From Lepidurus packardi (lineage: Eukaryota > Arthropoda > Branchiopoda > Notostraca > Triopsidae): DNA of 64,000 nucleotides. Location: positions 4,402,001 to 4,466,000 of the forward strand of contig JAKZAN010000004.1 of NCBI GenBank assembly GCA_023053545.1, written 5' to 3'. A program made the translations under genes and the position numbers. Below the pieces are notes generated by a model that saw only the letters and a list, made by a program, of their open reading frames with translations, ran no database searches and had not been told where the DNA came from. This document shows positions 14,901-26,260 of the stretch, piece by piece (position 1 is the stretch's first letter; every line of letters begins with the position of its first letter).

Positions 14901-17900
14901 CAGGCCCAACAGAACCGGAGACAAGTAATGAGGTTCCATTCAAGGGATCGCATTATCATGCAGCAGCCTCGCAGCAGCACCCCGGTAGGCCTACGTTGTA
15001 TTCGTTTCTATATCTCCTAACAAGAAAGCTAAGCCTCATTGCGTCGAAACGTGAGGCACAAAAGACACACAAAATTGAGCTTTGTATCTTATATTGAGCA
15101 ATCCCCACCAATAAAACAAAAAAATTTAGTAAAAGATACTAGTCAATAGCTTAGTTTACTGTTATAAGACGGAAGTAAATAGTAACCATGGTAACACCCA
15201 GCAGCCACGCCATGGCTTGTCTATGACGTCACAATACAAAGTTTGCATGCCAATAACACATGAACGCCTGTTTAGATTTTTTTTAATAATATCAGGATTC
15301 TTAGAATAATGTAGATTACAAGGATACTTCAAACCCTGAACATGTGATTTTTGATGCTCATTGCCCGTTAAGCTTGTGTGTATTGTCGCGGTTCGCCTTT
15401 TCCAAATGCTTTATTTTTCTTTACTGTCCAAAACTGGACTGCCTTTTCTTTACATTTGCTTGTCTTTTTATAACACTTGGCGACCTTTCTTAGCTAATAT
15501 GCTTCTTTCAACGTTGGCCCTTCATTGACCTGACCTTGCCCTTCCGCCAAGAATCCACCACTTACTTCCAAACATGCAAATTAACCAAGGCCAACGTCTT
15601 GAAAGGGTCATTCGCTACAGTATGTACACTGCTCGTTTTCCGTCTTCAGAAGTGTTTCCTTCCTAAGTTGATTATAACGTAAATCTGTTTCGGCCATTGT
15701 AGGGAAGAAAAAAATGAGCTCAAGCTTAATATTAGGTTTTATATATAGAAAGAAAATGTAGACCCGATGTCAGAAAAAACTATAAACAAAACTGTCCAAC
15801 AGAAAGCTTTCCGCATCCGGCCTTTGTAGAGCAGGAGTGGCGCAGTGGAAACTCGGAAAGTAGCCCACTTTTTTGTAGAGCGACTGTGTTTATAGTGATT
15901 TTCCTAACAAAAAGAGGGCTGGAAGCTTTGGGATTACTTAAGTAGTGCAACTTAATGCGCTGGGATTTTAGTACTATATGATGTAGTGCTAGTAGGAAAG
16001 CGCGCGACGCTATTTTAGGACAAGCGAAGGAAAAGGATCTGGCGTCGATTAAGGTGTCATGTGCCGTTGAGCTTGAAATGACGTATAGAATTTAAAAGTT
16101 GTGTTTTGTTCCTCCAAATAGAGAATAATTTTAACGCAGCGGGTAAAGCTTTTTTTAGCCTCCCCATTTTTTGTTTGCTAGCCATAGTTTTAGAAACACT
16201 TGGCTGCATCCTCTTTGTTCCCTCGCAAAGATTATTTCTAAAACTGTTCAATTCTGCCTTTTGACTTAAGCTAAGAAATACGAGAATATCTTGGAATCGC
16301 CATCGTCTATTGCGCTTTTTTTACGGCTACTTGAAGCCGGTTCATAGTACACTTGGTTCTACTGGCAGATATATAGCTTTGTCATATCGATTGGGGCGGA
16401 AAAGACTTCTTTATGTTGACTACGAGGACTGTTGATCTGTGATGCGTGAAGCTTTGCTGGTCGCATTATTTTTTTCCTTTATGGTAAAGTCGAGCTCAAT
16501 TTTCCACTGATGGAACAGATCTAGCAAGAAAGGGACGGAAGCGACCACATTTCAATTTCCATTTATTCGTAAAGTTTAAAATCCTTATTTTATCTTAACA
16601 AAATTCTGGCAGTTTGTTTTTATTATTATTAAATTTTCTATTTTCCATAGGTCACCAGCATCCTAGCTTAAGCGTTGATGTCGTCTCCACAGCTTCAATT
16701 GACTCTAACGTTCGGAATAAAGATAACCCGCTTGCTCAGCAACAGCAACATTCGAGCCCTTGGTCGTCGAAAAACGTGGCTGTGCAATGGCCATCTCGAA
16801 GCGCTACTTCGTCCAGTGCTTCGTTAGCTCAGCGTCTATGGGCCAACAATGGGTTTCACCGTCACGACCCTGATTTCGTTAGGTTTCAACGGAACCATTC
16901 ATCATCGAACCCTATGTACCCTTCAACGCGCGAAGAATCACCCAGCTCGATAACTTCTTCAATCCGACAGAATTCGGTCCCATCGTCGCAGCGTTTGTCA
17001 GGTCCGGTTCAGATTATGGACCATCAAATCGCAGCTCGAAAGGGACTTGTTCGTAGCACATACACGGACAAAAGCATCCTGGCAAAAAAGAAAGTTATGC
17101 GGATGTTGTTCGTGATTGTGTTCGAGTTTTTTCTGTGTTGGACACCGCTTTACGTGGTGAATATCTGGTATACCTTTGATCCAGCAGGCTTATATCAGCA
17201 ACTGGGATCTACACATATATCCCTTATCCAGCTAATGGCCTATTTATCTTCTTGTTGCAACCCCATCACGTATTGTTTCATGAACGAAAAGTTCCGGAGT
17301 GGCTTCTTGAACGCGTTCGGCTGCCGCCGATGGAGAGCTGCTATACAAAGAAGCACAGACGGAGCTTCCGGATCCTTGAATGATAGTATTACGCTTGGAA
17401 CTCGGGGCAGGTCATGTAGAAGTAAGCAATACTTTTGGCGTCTATTATCTTTCCCTTCAACTAAACTGGGCAGTGGGTACCCTTTCCGATAACCAAGCAT
17501 TTTCTTCCATTCACAATTTACACATGACTTGTTAAGCAATACATATTATACATGCTGTTGCAATCCCTTCAAGGATTGTAAGAGCGTGTTAATTTTCCCA
17601 GTTGACTGTGATTCATTGAAACGTTTTATTGACAATTGGAATGCAAAAGAAAGTAGACATAACAAGCTACGCCCTAGAAACAAATTTATACAGTATAGCT
17701 TCCGTTCAGGCCAACTAAGCCAACCGTACTCAAACTTGAGAAGCTTTGTAATCAACAATCCTTTCTAACTAAAAAGAAGTAATAACTAAAAAAAATGTCA
17801 AACTAAACGAACGAACCGTCTTTGTAGACGATATACTGTTCAACAAATATATTATAAGTCAAAAGTTCTGCAAAAATAGTTGCAGCCAAAACGTAAGAAC

Positions 17901-18628
17901 GAAAGAATATAATACCTTTTCTGTCACCCTGAGCCTTAGCAATGAAAAACATAATTGAAATATACTCACAATCCAGCTTGCTTAGATTTTGACAATAATA
18001 TTTGACTTCGGAAGTACTGTATGCTACTATAGCATTGTCTAAAAGCTTTTTTTTCATTCAAAACAAATGCTTCCATGTTATTATCTTGGGTCCCCACAGC
18101 CAAGTATTGCTTGAACTGCGTTCCTTTCTTGAACGTCGTTATTTCTTCAGCTTGTGTGCTTTGATCGGGGAAAGAAAAAATGTTGGTGCCTGGAAGTAGC
18201 AAATTCGTACAACTAACAGGCCGACTTGCCGGTCGCTAACCTCCCTGTGCAATATATTTTTTTTACTTCCGTAATTTCATATCTGTACGCAATGCCCTTT
18301 AATTCTTCATTTGTGTTCCAATGCTGACACGCTATTTTGGCCCACTTTGCAGGCGGAAAACGCGAACGGCAAGTCGTACTGCTTTTGCACGAAACCAACG
18401 TCTGACTGCTGGTAAAGTAACGGGTGAGTAAAAGGCGGAAAGATTGGAAAGACATTTCCAACGTCTAGTTTTAATGTGAAAAACAATAAAGCGCTTCTTT
18501 CTTGTCAATAAAATTTATATAATGCTGTCGTTATTTTCTTTTGTCCTTCAACAGGGAAACGAACCAGATGCGGATCTCTCTCTGTGACATTTTCTACTAC
18601 GACTTCCAGCCGCAGTATTTATGATTAG
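2972..18628 (+). CDS. Cholecystokinin/sulfakinin-type neuropeptide receptor (class A GPCR), 7 coding exons
   Basis: Seven-transmembrane receptor expected to bind a CCK- or sulfakinin-like peptide at the plasma membrane and signal through G proteins. Exons by splice phase: 2972-3250, 8963-9077, 11647-11847, 14643-14984, 16651-17410, 18353-18411, 18555-18628, giving about 609 residues. TM1 carries the GN signature (FSVVGNCLVIVTLF), TM2 has NLAVADLLLG across the first splice, TM3 ends in the DRY variant ERY (AISLERYFAIC), and intracellular loop 2 has SRHWQTRSHA, close to the CCK-receptor WQTKSHA motif. The second extracellular loop has HKCREEWPD, TM6 has FFLCWTPLYV, and TM7 has the NPxxY variant NPITY preceded by SSCCN. 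The Thr/Ser/Gly-rich N terminus contains one N-glycosylation-type NTT. Intracellular loop 3 is very long (about 215 residues, Ser/Gln-rich). Exon 5 ends on a weak donor (GTCATG) chosen because it keeps an open basic tail through exons 6-7. A stronger donor at 17422 leads to an early stop. Family is sure; the tail is less sure. Confidence 0.88.
3251..8962 (+). other. Intron 1 of the CCK-type receptor gene (5.7 kb)
   Basis: Long intron between TM1 and TM2 coding exons, opened by GTAAGTG and closed by a T-rich tract and TCTAG. It holds a short GATA microsatellite (about 4555-4575) and a 14-base G run (5401-5414). The frames at 7135-7434 and 7698-8096 are T-rich or lysine-rich and do not resemble any family. 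Nothing else is recognised. Confidence 0.6.
9078..14642 (+). other. Introns 2 and 3 of the CCK-type receptor gene
   Basis: Two introns (9078-11646 and 11848-14642) flank the exon encoding TM3-TM4. They are AT-rich. A local set of TATTATTGTA-type short repeats lies near 10060-10105. The frame of 132 codons at 12576-12974 lies inside intron 3 and has no recognisable similarity. No RNA gene or mobile element was recognised. Confidence 0.55.
15182..15231. promoter_or_regulatory. RFX X-box palindrome with a nearby full CRE, in receptor intron 4
   Basis: A perfect palindrome GTAACCATGGTAAC occupies 15182-15195 and fits the X-box bound by RFX factors. The full cAMP-response palindrome TGACGTCA follows at 15224-15231, 28 bases later. 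Both lie in the intron between the TM5 and TM6 exons of the CCK-type receptor. X-box plus CRE-like element is a known enhancer arrangement, and RFX sites often drive genes of ciliated sensory neurons. Function here is inference only; a chance match to the X-box in 64 kb is unlikely but possible. Confidence 0.4.
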
Positions 18629-19266
18629 CGGCACCCTTTGGGGTGGTTATAACTGCTTTTCTATATATATTAGTCGTCTCTCCTAGCACAGAGTTCAGTT
18701 ATGGAATGCTTGTTGTAAGCAATTATTCCACCGACATTTTAAGAGTCTTGAAATAAGGGCGTGCCAGGGTAACTCGTTGCAATAGTCCTAAACAATGTTG
18801 GGAATTCCGAAGGTCATGTACACATGATCATAGCGGGGGGTTGGTGCTGATTTATATACGTAACGTAATTTGTACCCCATGAGGAAGAAATTAGCTCTGG
18901 GTACTTTTTGAGTAAAAAACAGTTTGAAGTGAGCGCCAGGAGGAATATAAACCTGGCCGCTCGTGCGCTGTTTGTTGTTTTGTTTACCAGGTAAATAATA
19001 CTGTGAGACGATGTTTACGGGAATGATCCAAAAGTTTTTTTTTAATGAAGGATGTTCCTGTTCTTTTCGTGTGAAGGTTGAAAAGTAAAACTAACCTAAT
19101 TAATAGTCGTGTTGTTTAATATTAGAGATAGTAGCTCAGCGGATCAACGGGTTCTGCAAATAGGAAGATACGTCTTAATTTGTTTACGTTCCATCCATAA
19201 TATTGCATATTGGAATTGTGACAAAGAGCAATTTTTGGAAGTTACAGAACTGTTAGTTTTGTCACT
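18629..19266. other. Intergenic spacer, receptor to ADCK2
   Basis: About 640 bp between the receptor stop codon and the first ADCK2 ATG. It should hold the receptor 3' UTR and the ADCK2 promoter. No canonical AATAAA close to the receptor stop and no convincing TATA box was seen. Confidence 0.5.
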
Positions 19267-21997
19267 ATGATGTCCTTACATGCCAAGTTTATTGGAAGTT
19301 GGGCCTTGCGATCGCAGTTAGCTAAAGTCAAGATAAAAGTCATTAGTTTGGTCCCAAAGTCTTCCAATTGCCTCATCACTGGCCAAAAAACCCGTTTCTG
19401 CACTTCCTGGCTACCAGAACTTTTCCTTGCCCCTCATAGCTTCTGCTTCGCTGCAACTTTAGTCGTACCGTCAACAAATGCTCGCTCAAGTTATCTGTAA
19501 GTTTCGGGCTTCAGAAAAGAAGGAAAACATTTAATTGACCATGAACCCTTTACGGCCATCGTGGAAAACGTAGGCAGTTCAATGGGGCTTTTACGTGCCC
19601 GTAGACATTTAAATCGTTCGTACAAGTTTTAAATCGCTGTAGCAAACCTACATCAACATTTCAGTATAGTCAATGGAGTTGATGAAAAAAATTGGAGTAG
19701 TGTTCGAATGGTAGCGATTACTCAGTCTAATTCCTTAGAACATGGTGCAAATGTGTGCAAGAGTTAACTTACTATCCTCAATTGCAAGAGTATTTCTTAC
19801 CGTAGCTAAACAGCAATTTTCTGAAGACAAGTTGAGCCTCGTAAGAAAGAAGAGATCCTTTTATCAATTAGCAAAGGGCCTTTCAGCACGTAAGATCTCA
19901 GTAAACCATTTTGATAGGTGGCCGTAAAGGACATTTAGTCAATTGCGAGTAACAGGACAGGGTGCGAACCTATAAAACCAAAGCAGCAGCCTATATCAAA
20001 AGTGACTTTTTGGAAAAGCCTTTGGTGGGCTTTGTGTTGGGTTTGGGAGTGCGTTGCAACCTTTTGCCGAGCTTTGAGGTTACTTGCCACGTTTGTGCCC
20101 TTGATTGCCACCTATCCTTTATGCTACATGAATCCACGTGTCAAATTATACTGGCATCTTTCCTTGCTCTCTGGTATTAACTTGATTTCTCTCGTAATAT
20201 TGTTTTCATGCCCTTTGTGATCTAGGTTTGGAATTCTCCGGGCCAGTCTTCATCAAGCTTGGTCAATGGGCGAGCACTCGAAAAGACTTGTTTTCTTCAG
20301 AGTTATGCGAGGTTCTCTCCAAGTTGCAACGGTCTACGAAGCCCCATTCTTGGTTGTTCACACTTAAACAACTAGAGTTCGCCTACGGACCATATTGGCG
20401 CTCTATAGTTACTCTCGTGGGAAACGACAATGAGCCTATTGGCTCGGGATGCTGCGCTCAAGTATACAAAGCATGGGTAAACTCCGAAGCTTCCGTAACT
20501 GTTGAAGAAGCTGTAAAGCGAAGTCAAACCTGGCTAAGCTGGTGGGAGTGTAAAGTTTTCATATTCGCATGGTCGCTTTAATAGAAGTTGTAATTATTCG
20601 TCATTTTCTTTCTAGGGCTAGAAGTTTTGTCGGTCACCTCTTGGTTAAAGGTACCGAAATTCTCCTGTGGGGTCGATGACAAAAAAGCCGTCAACGACTC
20701 CTTGCCCGTTGCAATTAAAGTTCTACATCCCGGGATCCATCAGATGTTTGCGTAAATAAGCTTGTAACTTATGGAAGCCATTGCATTCGTAATATGTCTT
20801 TCGGTTTTTTCTTGTTTTACTTTTTTGATTCAGACGGGACCTGCGAATTCTGAAATTGGGAGCCATTTGTCTCTCGACATTAGTACCGCCTTTACGTTGG
20901 CTCGATCCCGTAGCCTGCTTGCAAGAATTTAGTGAACACATGCTAGCACAAGTATTTCTATATTTGCAATAAATGGGTAGAAAAAAAAGTTAGTTTAGTT
21001 GCTGTTTTTTCATTTCAGATTGATATGCGCTTGGAAGCAGCAAATACAGAACGTTTTCTCCGGAATTTTGAAAGTATGCCCAAAGTAGTTTTCCCGAGGC
21101 CGATAAACTCATTGATAACGCCTCATATATTGGTTGAGACTTACGAAACGGGAGAGCCCATGGATCGCTTTTTGGAGGCAGGACCCACAAATGCTGCGAG
21201 TGTGCAATTCAAGCAAGAATTGGCCAAAATGGTTGTTGATATGCTTTTAAAAATGGTAAACGCCTTTGAGTTTTGTACGCCACCCTTGCCTTTTTGTTTG
21301 GATGGCTGTTATCTTTCTTATGTGGATGGGTTTGAATCTTTAAGACGAGGCCTTTTTTTGGGTAGGTTTTCCACGATAACTTTGTCCACGGAGACTTACA
21401 CCCAGGCAATCTTATGGTGAAACGTCTAAGCCCACGGAGTTCTCCACCCGAATTTGTTTTTCCGGACTTCATGACCTTAACTTTAGGAGACGATGTATTT
21501 TATCACGGGATTACAGAGTCACGTGCTATGGAGCCCGAGATCCAATTAATCGTTTTGGATTGCGGTATTGTGTCGTCCCTTCGTAATGAACTTTTGATGA
21601 AGCGTTTCCGGCAAACATTTAAAGCAATTGTTTTGGGGCACGGAGAAGAGGTGGCTGAATTATTTCTGGAAACATCATACCATAAGTGTTCCAACATCCC
21701 CGAGTTTAAACGCAGTATGGCAGCCATCGTCAGTCAAGCCAGATCTGAGCAGCTGAAATTGTCTAAAGTATGTTCTGTTTAAGATGCAGAAAAAGAGCAA
21801 CTTTTATTTATTCTCTTGGTTAGATCGATGTTGCGGATCTCATGAAACAAGTTTTCCAGTTGCTCTTGGAACATCGCGTTCGCCTGGAGAGCCAATTCTC
21901 TATGGTCATTCTGTCCGTACTAGTTCTCGAAGGACTCGGTCGATCGTTGGACCCAGAATTAGACTTGCTTCAAAGAGCTATACCATTTCTTCTGTAG
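19267..21997 (+). CDS. ADCK2: aarF-domain (UbiB/ADCK family) kinase, ADCK2 type, 8 exons
   Basis: Atypical mitochondrial kinase of the UbiB/COQ8 superfamily; ADCK2 relatives are linked to coenzyme Q and lipid metabolism. Exons: 19267-19496, 19956-20173, 20226-20549, 20616-20751, 20834-20951, 21019-21255, 21366-21767, 21824-21997, about 612 residues (human ADCK2 is of similar length). Family motifs in order are KLGQWAST, the ADCK2-like KPHSW, GSGCCAQVYKAW, the ATP-site VAIKVLHPG, the catalytic loop HGDLHPGNL, the metal-binding DCG (a D-x-G variant of DFG) and a C-terminal EGLGRSLDPELDLL. The N terminus is basic and hydrophobic (SLHAKFIGSWALRSQL), fitting a mitochondrial presequence. A hydrophobic stretch near WWALCWVWEC precedes the kinase core. 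The exon 1 to 2 junction has a weak acceptor and is the least certain. Intron 2 is only 52 nt. A poly(A) signal AATAAA is at 22165. Confidence 0.9.
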
Positions 21998-22579
21998 CGT
22001 TACATGTCGTGAAGCGCTCCGTCTATATATATAAAAAAAAAGATCCAAAATTCAAGCTGTTCGTACAGAGGGTGCGTGATCCAAAATGTGGTTTAAAAAA
22101 TATGTGAGAAGATGTATGGGAAGTCACCAATGCATGTTTCTTCGAAAGACATGTTGAAAGGTTCAATAAATTGACATTTGCTTACGGTGCCATTTTGAAC
22201 AAAAATCGAACTGAAATTTGAGCCAGTATCAGTATATATACTCAGTAGACTTGGGATCGCTTTGTTGCTGCCTTTATGCGTATTAGCAAAATATAAAGCT
22301 TTATCTGTTTAATTTTAAAGAAGAAATAAATACGCATTGGGCGATCCGGGCAAATGCGATTCAAGTGCTGCTATAGTTCATTTGCATATTACACTCCACC
22401 CAGATCCCACCTCCCGCTATGTACTCCCCTCCTCTTTCAACAGCGGGCTTTGTTGGTTTATGTTGAAGTTAGGATAGCTTGGGAGGCTTGCATTTCTGTG
22501 TGAATTAATAAATGTCTACGTCACACAAGTGCCGTTAGTGAGATATAAAAGTCGCGTCTCTTTGCATCTCACTGTCACG
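21998..22579. promoter_or_regulatory. Intergenic spacer with ADCK2 poly(A) signal and CHAF1B upstream region
   Basis: AATAAA at 22165-22170 lies about 170 bases after the ADCK2 stop. A TATAAAA string at 22544-22550 is only about 30 bases before the CHAF1B ATG at 22580, so if it is a true TATA box the 5' UTR would be only a few bases. It may instead be part of the transcript. Confidence 0.4.
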
Positions 22580-24643
22580 ATGAAGTGTACCATACCTGAG
22601 ATTTCGTGGCATAATCGAGACCCAGTTTTAAGTGTTGATTTTCAGCTCAATTCTAAGGATGGCATTGAAAGGTTAGCCACCGCAGGAACCGACACACATG
22701 TTTTGGTAAGCTAAAACTTGCTTACACGATCGTATAGAAGAAGAATTTAACCTTTTCCTCCATTAATGCAGATATGGAGCGTGAAAACCAGTGAGAATGA
22801 AGCTTCAGTTGTAGAATTTCTCTCTGACCTAGCCAGACATCAGAGAGCTGTGAATGTAGTAAGATTTTCTCCAAGTGGAGAAATTCTGGCATCAGGGGAC
22901 GATGGTACGTAAAACTGGATGGAGATTTCGTTAATTCTATTAACCTATTGCGTCGCAGAGGCTGTTATACTTTTATGGAACAAGAAAACAGACAGAGAAG
23001 CCCCAGACCTTTTTGGCAAGGACAACGAAGTAGAAAATAAAGAAACGTGGAATGTTTTGCGGATATTAAGAGGACACATTGAAGACGTCTATGATTTAGC
23101 TTGGTCCAGTAATTCCCTTGGTCTCATTTCTGGATCTGTTGATAACACAGCTATTCTCTGGGACACTTCCAAAGGTATACCTGCTGAATTGGATTATCCA
23201 TTTAGTCTTACATGTGACTAATTGAATAGGACAAAAGTTGAGTTTATTATCAGAACATAAAGGCTTTGTTCAAGGCGTAGCTTGGGATCCACGCGATCAA
23301 TACGTCGCTACATTGTCTACTGATAGATCTTGCCGCATTTTTAACATCCATTCCAAAAGAGTGATCCATAGATTATGCAAAGCCACTCTTCCAGTTCCTA
23401 TCGATAACACCGTGGAAGAGAGACCTGTCCGTTTATTTCACGATGATACTCTCAAGACATTCTGTAGAAGACTCTGCTTCTCGCCGGATGGAGAATTGTT
23501 GTTCACGCCTTCTGGAGTTATTGAAAAGGAAGGTGAATGCAGTAGCAAAGGAATCAACGTTACCTATGTCTTTTCTAGACATTGCCTTTCTAAGTATTAT
23601 TTTTTGCTACTCTCGTGCTGTACTCTAAGTATTTCTGAATAGGCCCCTGGCTTATTATCCTACGCAAGATAAACCCACGTTAGTAGTACGCTGCTGCCCG
23701 GTATTGTTTCAGCTCAAAAAAGGAGTACAGCCCTTGTTTGATTTGCCATATCGCATTGTTTTTGCTGTAGCCACTCAATCCTCGGTCCTCTTTTATGACA
23801 CGCAGCAAATAGTGCCTTTTGCTCGCGTTACGAACATTCATTATACACGTCTGACTGACTTGACTTGGTCTCTGAATGGACGGGTTATTGTTGTGTCTTC
23901 GACGGATGGGTACTGTTCTTTGGTGACATTTGACGAAGGAGAATTGGGTCTTCCTTATGAGAGCTTAAACACATTAGCTGCAGAAACTTCGGTGTTTGGT
24001 ACAAGTTCTACGACGTTGCTAGATCAAAGCTCGACAGCCATGGAAGCCGCAGCTAGCGCTGCCCATATGGCAGAGAAACAAGATTTGCCGATTAGTTTGC
24101 CTCAAGATTTCCAAGGCCTTTTGCAAAGGAAGATTACATTGGGCGGCAAAGAAGAAGCTGATAAGAAACCGAGCGAAGATGCAAGCTTGTAAATTTTCTT
24201 ATAATGCTTATTTTTTGTAACTAATTAATCATGTTTTCACTGGTTCGAATCTTAGAAGCAAGAAACCAAGGCGTTTAAACTTCATCACGCTATCAGAGCC
24301 AAAGAAAGATGCTAGGCTGCTAGCAGAAGTTGACTTAACGAGGGACGTTATGGAGGTAGATGCCATCAAGGAAGTTAGCGGAACGGAAATTCCCGATGAC
24401 GACGCTATCAAATTGTTATATGAAGATTCCCAGATGACGCTGTACAGAAATGATCAGGAAGACGCTGCCGATAGCCCGAAAGGAGCCAAAGAGGCATCAG
24501 CCGTTCAAGCGCAGTTGGATGATAGGTATTCCGACAAACCTGCCTCAGTATCAGCATCACTCGTTAGCCCCCAAAGTACCAAAAGTCCTCGACGAGTGCC
24601 TCTAATTACATTGTCTAGCCCTAAGCAGTGTAAACTCCCCTGA
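22580..24643 (+). CDS. CHAF1B: Chromatin assembly factor 1 p60 subunit (WD40 protein), 6 exons
   Basis: Middle subunit of CAF-1, the nuclear histone H3-H4 chaperone that assembles nucleosomes behind replication forks with PCNA and ASF1. Exons: 22580-22705, 22772-22904, 22959-23174, 23230-23593, 23643-24188, 24256-24643, about 590 residues (human p60 is 559). The start [12 protein letters not shown] matches the family N terminus. WD40 repeats follow, with hallmarks [48 protein letters not shown] and [17 protein letters not shown]. The conserved segments [24 protein letters not shown] and [12 protein letters not shown] follow. The C-terminal tail keeps the KKPRRLNF motif corresponding to the vertebrate RRINLTPL region, which is B-domain-like and contacts ASF1. 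All introns are 49-67 nt. AATAAA at 24683, 40 bases after the stop, is the probable poly(A) signal. Confidence 0.94.
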
Positions 24644-24919
24644 TCTTATATTATTGCCTACCTGAAGTTTGTCTCTTTTTACAATAAAAAAAAACGGCGA
24701 AATATGTCAACAAGTTAGTTTATATTCTTGGCTTTAAATGACTTTGATGTTGTCCGGTTACGTAATATTATATGCGAAGTCTTGTCTTTTAGAGTACGCA
24801 GAGCTGCAGATCGCTCTTTGTTTTTAGCGTGCGCACGCTCGCACTCGTATATTTTCACCAGCGCACCCTCTCATCGCTCGTAAGTTTTAAAACGAGCGGC
24901 TCGCGCTCGTCTGGTCCTC

Positions 24920-25883
24920 AAGGCGGTCGTACACATTGGAAGTATTTGCGCAAGTTCCTTCACGGTTGATATTTCATTGTGTAAGTACTGTCAGGACCGT
25001 GCAAAAACGCTCCCTCTGGTTTTCCTCGAAGATAAAAAATATTGTATCTTTTGGTGGGAAGTTTTTAGTCCGCTAGGGCAAGGTCCCAACGACTTGCAAT
25101 GTGTAAGCGTACCTTTCCCATCTACTAGGGGCCGTCCATAAATGGCGCCACCCAGGGAGAGGGTGGGTGGATTCAGTAAAAGATGACGCGAGATGACGAG
25201 AGGGTGGGAGGGGGTTTACAAGAAAGTGCGTCATCCTGTAATTCTAAACTTAACTGGTGATTCTGTGCAATGTGTAAGCGTACCATTTTTATGTAAGTGC
25301 CAAAGCGTGAATGTTATTCTTGTGTTTTCACAATTTTGTGAAAGTTTTCTTGCTATTTCTAGCTCCTAAGTACACAGAGTTTGTAGCGTTTTTATCCGAG
25401 GAATAACCAGAAAACAAGGCAAACCGAATTTATGGCCTGCCTCACGCCCAGAATGATCATCGATGCTCGAGCCGACGAGGTCTTAGTTCAAGCTAAGTCT
25501 CAAGACGGCGCAATTGAAGAGGTTGAGTGGTGGCCCCAGTTCAAAGTTGGTTCTGACATCGTTGGAATGCCCTTGCCGACTAGTTCTCTCCAGACGTCTG
25601 ATTGTGGCTTCCCTGTCATTAATCTTGATGACAATGATGTAATGGAACAATGGCTCATTACGTGAAGGACGGATTCAGATGCCCTCGCGTCTGCTTGATT
25701 TTGTTAAAAAGCAAGCGATCTCATTACACAAGATCTCCTATTTATTTTTTTTCCCTTTTTTGTGAGAGCTCCCTTGACTAAGGGGTTAGGGTCTCAGAGG
25801 CACAAAATGCGTAAACGCTTACACATTGGACTTTCGACCGGGAAGGAACTTGCTCAAAAACTTCCAATGTGTACGGAAGCCTT
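24920..25883. mobile_element. 964-bp inverted-repeat DNA element (MITE-like) with subterminal repeats
   Basis: The ends are near-perfect inverted repeats: CGTACACATTGGAAG at 24928 onward, continuing to CAAGTTCCTTC at 24961, is mirrored at 25842-25875, with short AAGGC/GCCTT ends at 24920 and 25883. A subterminal motif CAATGTGTAAGCGTACC occurs at 25097 and 25268 in direct orientation, and its core occurs inverted at 25814-25828. A string GGGGCCGTCCATAAATGG at 25128 resembles a phrase common in invertebrate interspersed repeats and may mark a nested element. A 77-codon frame at 25432-25665 lies inside; it has no recognisable similarity. No target-site duplication was found at the flanks. Confidence 0.65.
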
Positions 25884-25946
25884 CACTGAACAAGCGGGAC
25901 CGGGATGGGTTGGCGTAGGTCGGTATAGATGTTATATAGGAATTAT

Positions 25947-26002
25947 GACTGTTAGCTCTAGTGTTAAATAATGGGACTGTTAGCTCTAGTGTTGAATAAT
26001 GG
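25947..26002. repeat. 28-bp tandem duplication
   Basis: The unit starting GACTGTTAGCTCTAGTGTT is repeated twice head to tail (25947 and 25975) with one visible base difference. It lies just outside the inverted-repeat element. Confidence 0.8.
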
Positions 26003-26222
26003 GACTTCTTTTCATATATACTGGTTAGGAAGAACAAACAATGTAGAAATTGTTATGAAAATTTGGACAGTGAGAGTTCCCGTGTGGAAAAGGCCCCTTT
26101 GGAGCCTGTTGTGGGATTCCGAGGCGTTTTTGGATATGTGAATGGACTTGTTTGAAGTATGGAGTCCGAGTAGTCGGGGCTGCGAGCCATGGGAAAGGTC
26201 ACCGTGTAGGATTGCGTATGCA

Positions 26223-26260
26223 GTACAGTGGAACCCGCTTATACCGGATGAGCACGGTAC
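26223..26260. mobile_element. Possible pogo/Tigger-type transposon end
   Basis: TA followed by CAGTGGAACCCGCTTATACC resembles the terminal repeat of pogo-like Tc1/mariner elements, which insert at TA. The matching inverted end was not found before the LINE fragment at 26934, so the element is truncated or solitary. Confidence 0.4.

Noticed and set aside
14599..14943. Minus-strand 114-codon frame
   Set aside because: It is the antisense shadow of receptor exon 4, which has clear TM5 coding.
15834..15860. GGAGTGGCGCAGTGG, another box A look-alike
   Set aside because: No matching B box or acceptor pairing downstream.
25432..25665. 77-codon frame inside the 964-bp repeat
   Set aside because: Could be a relic of an element protein, but no motif is visible.
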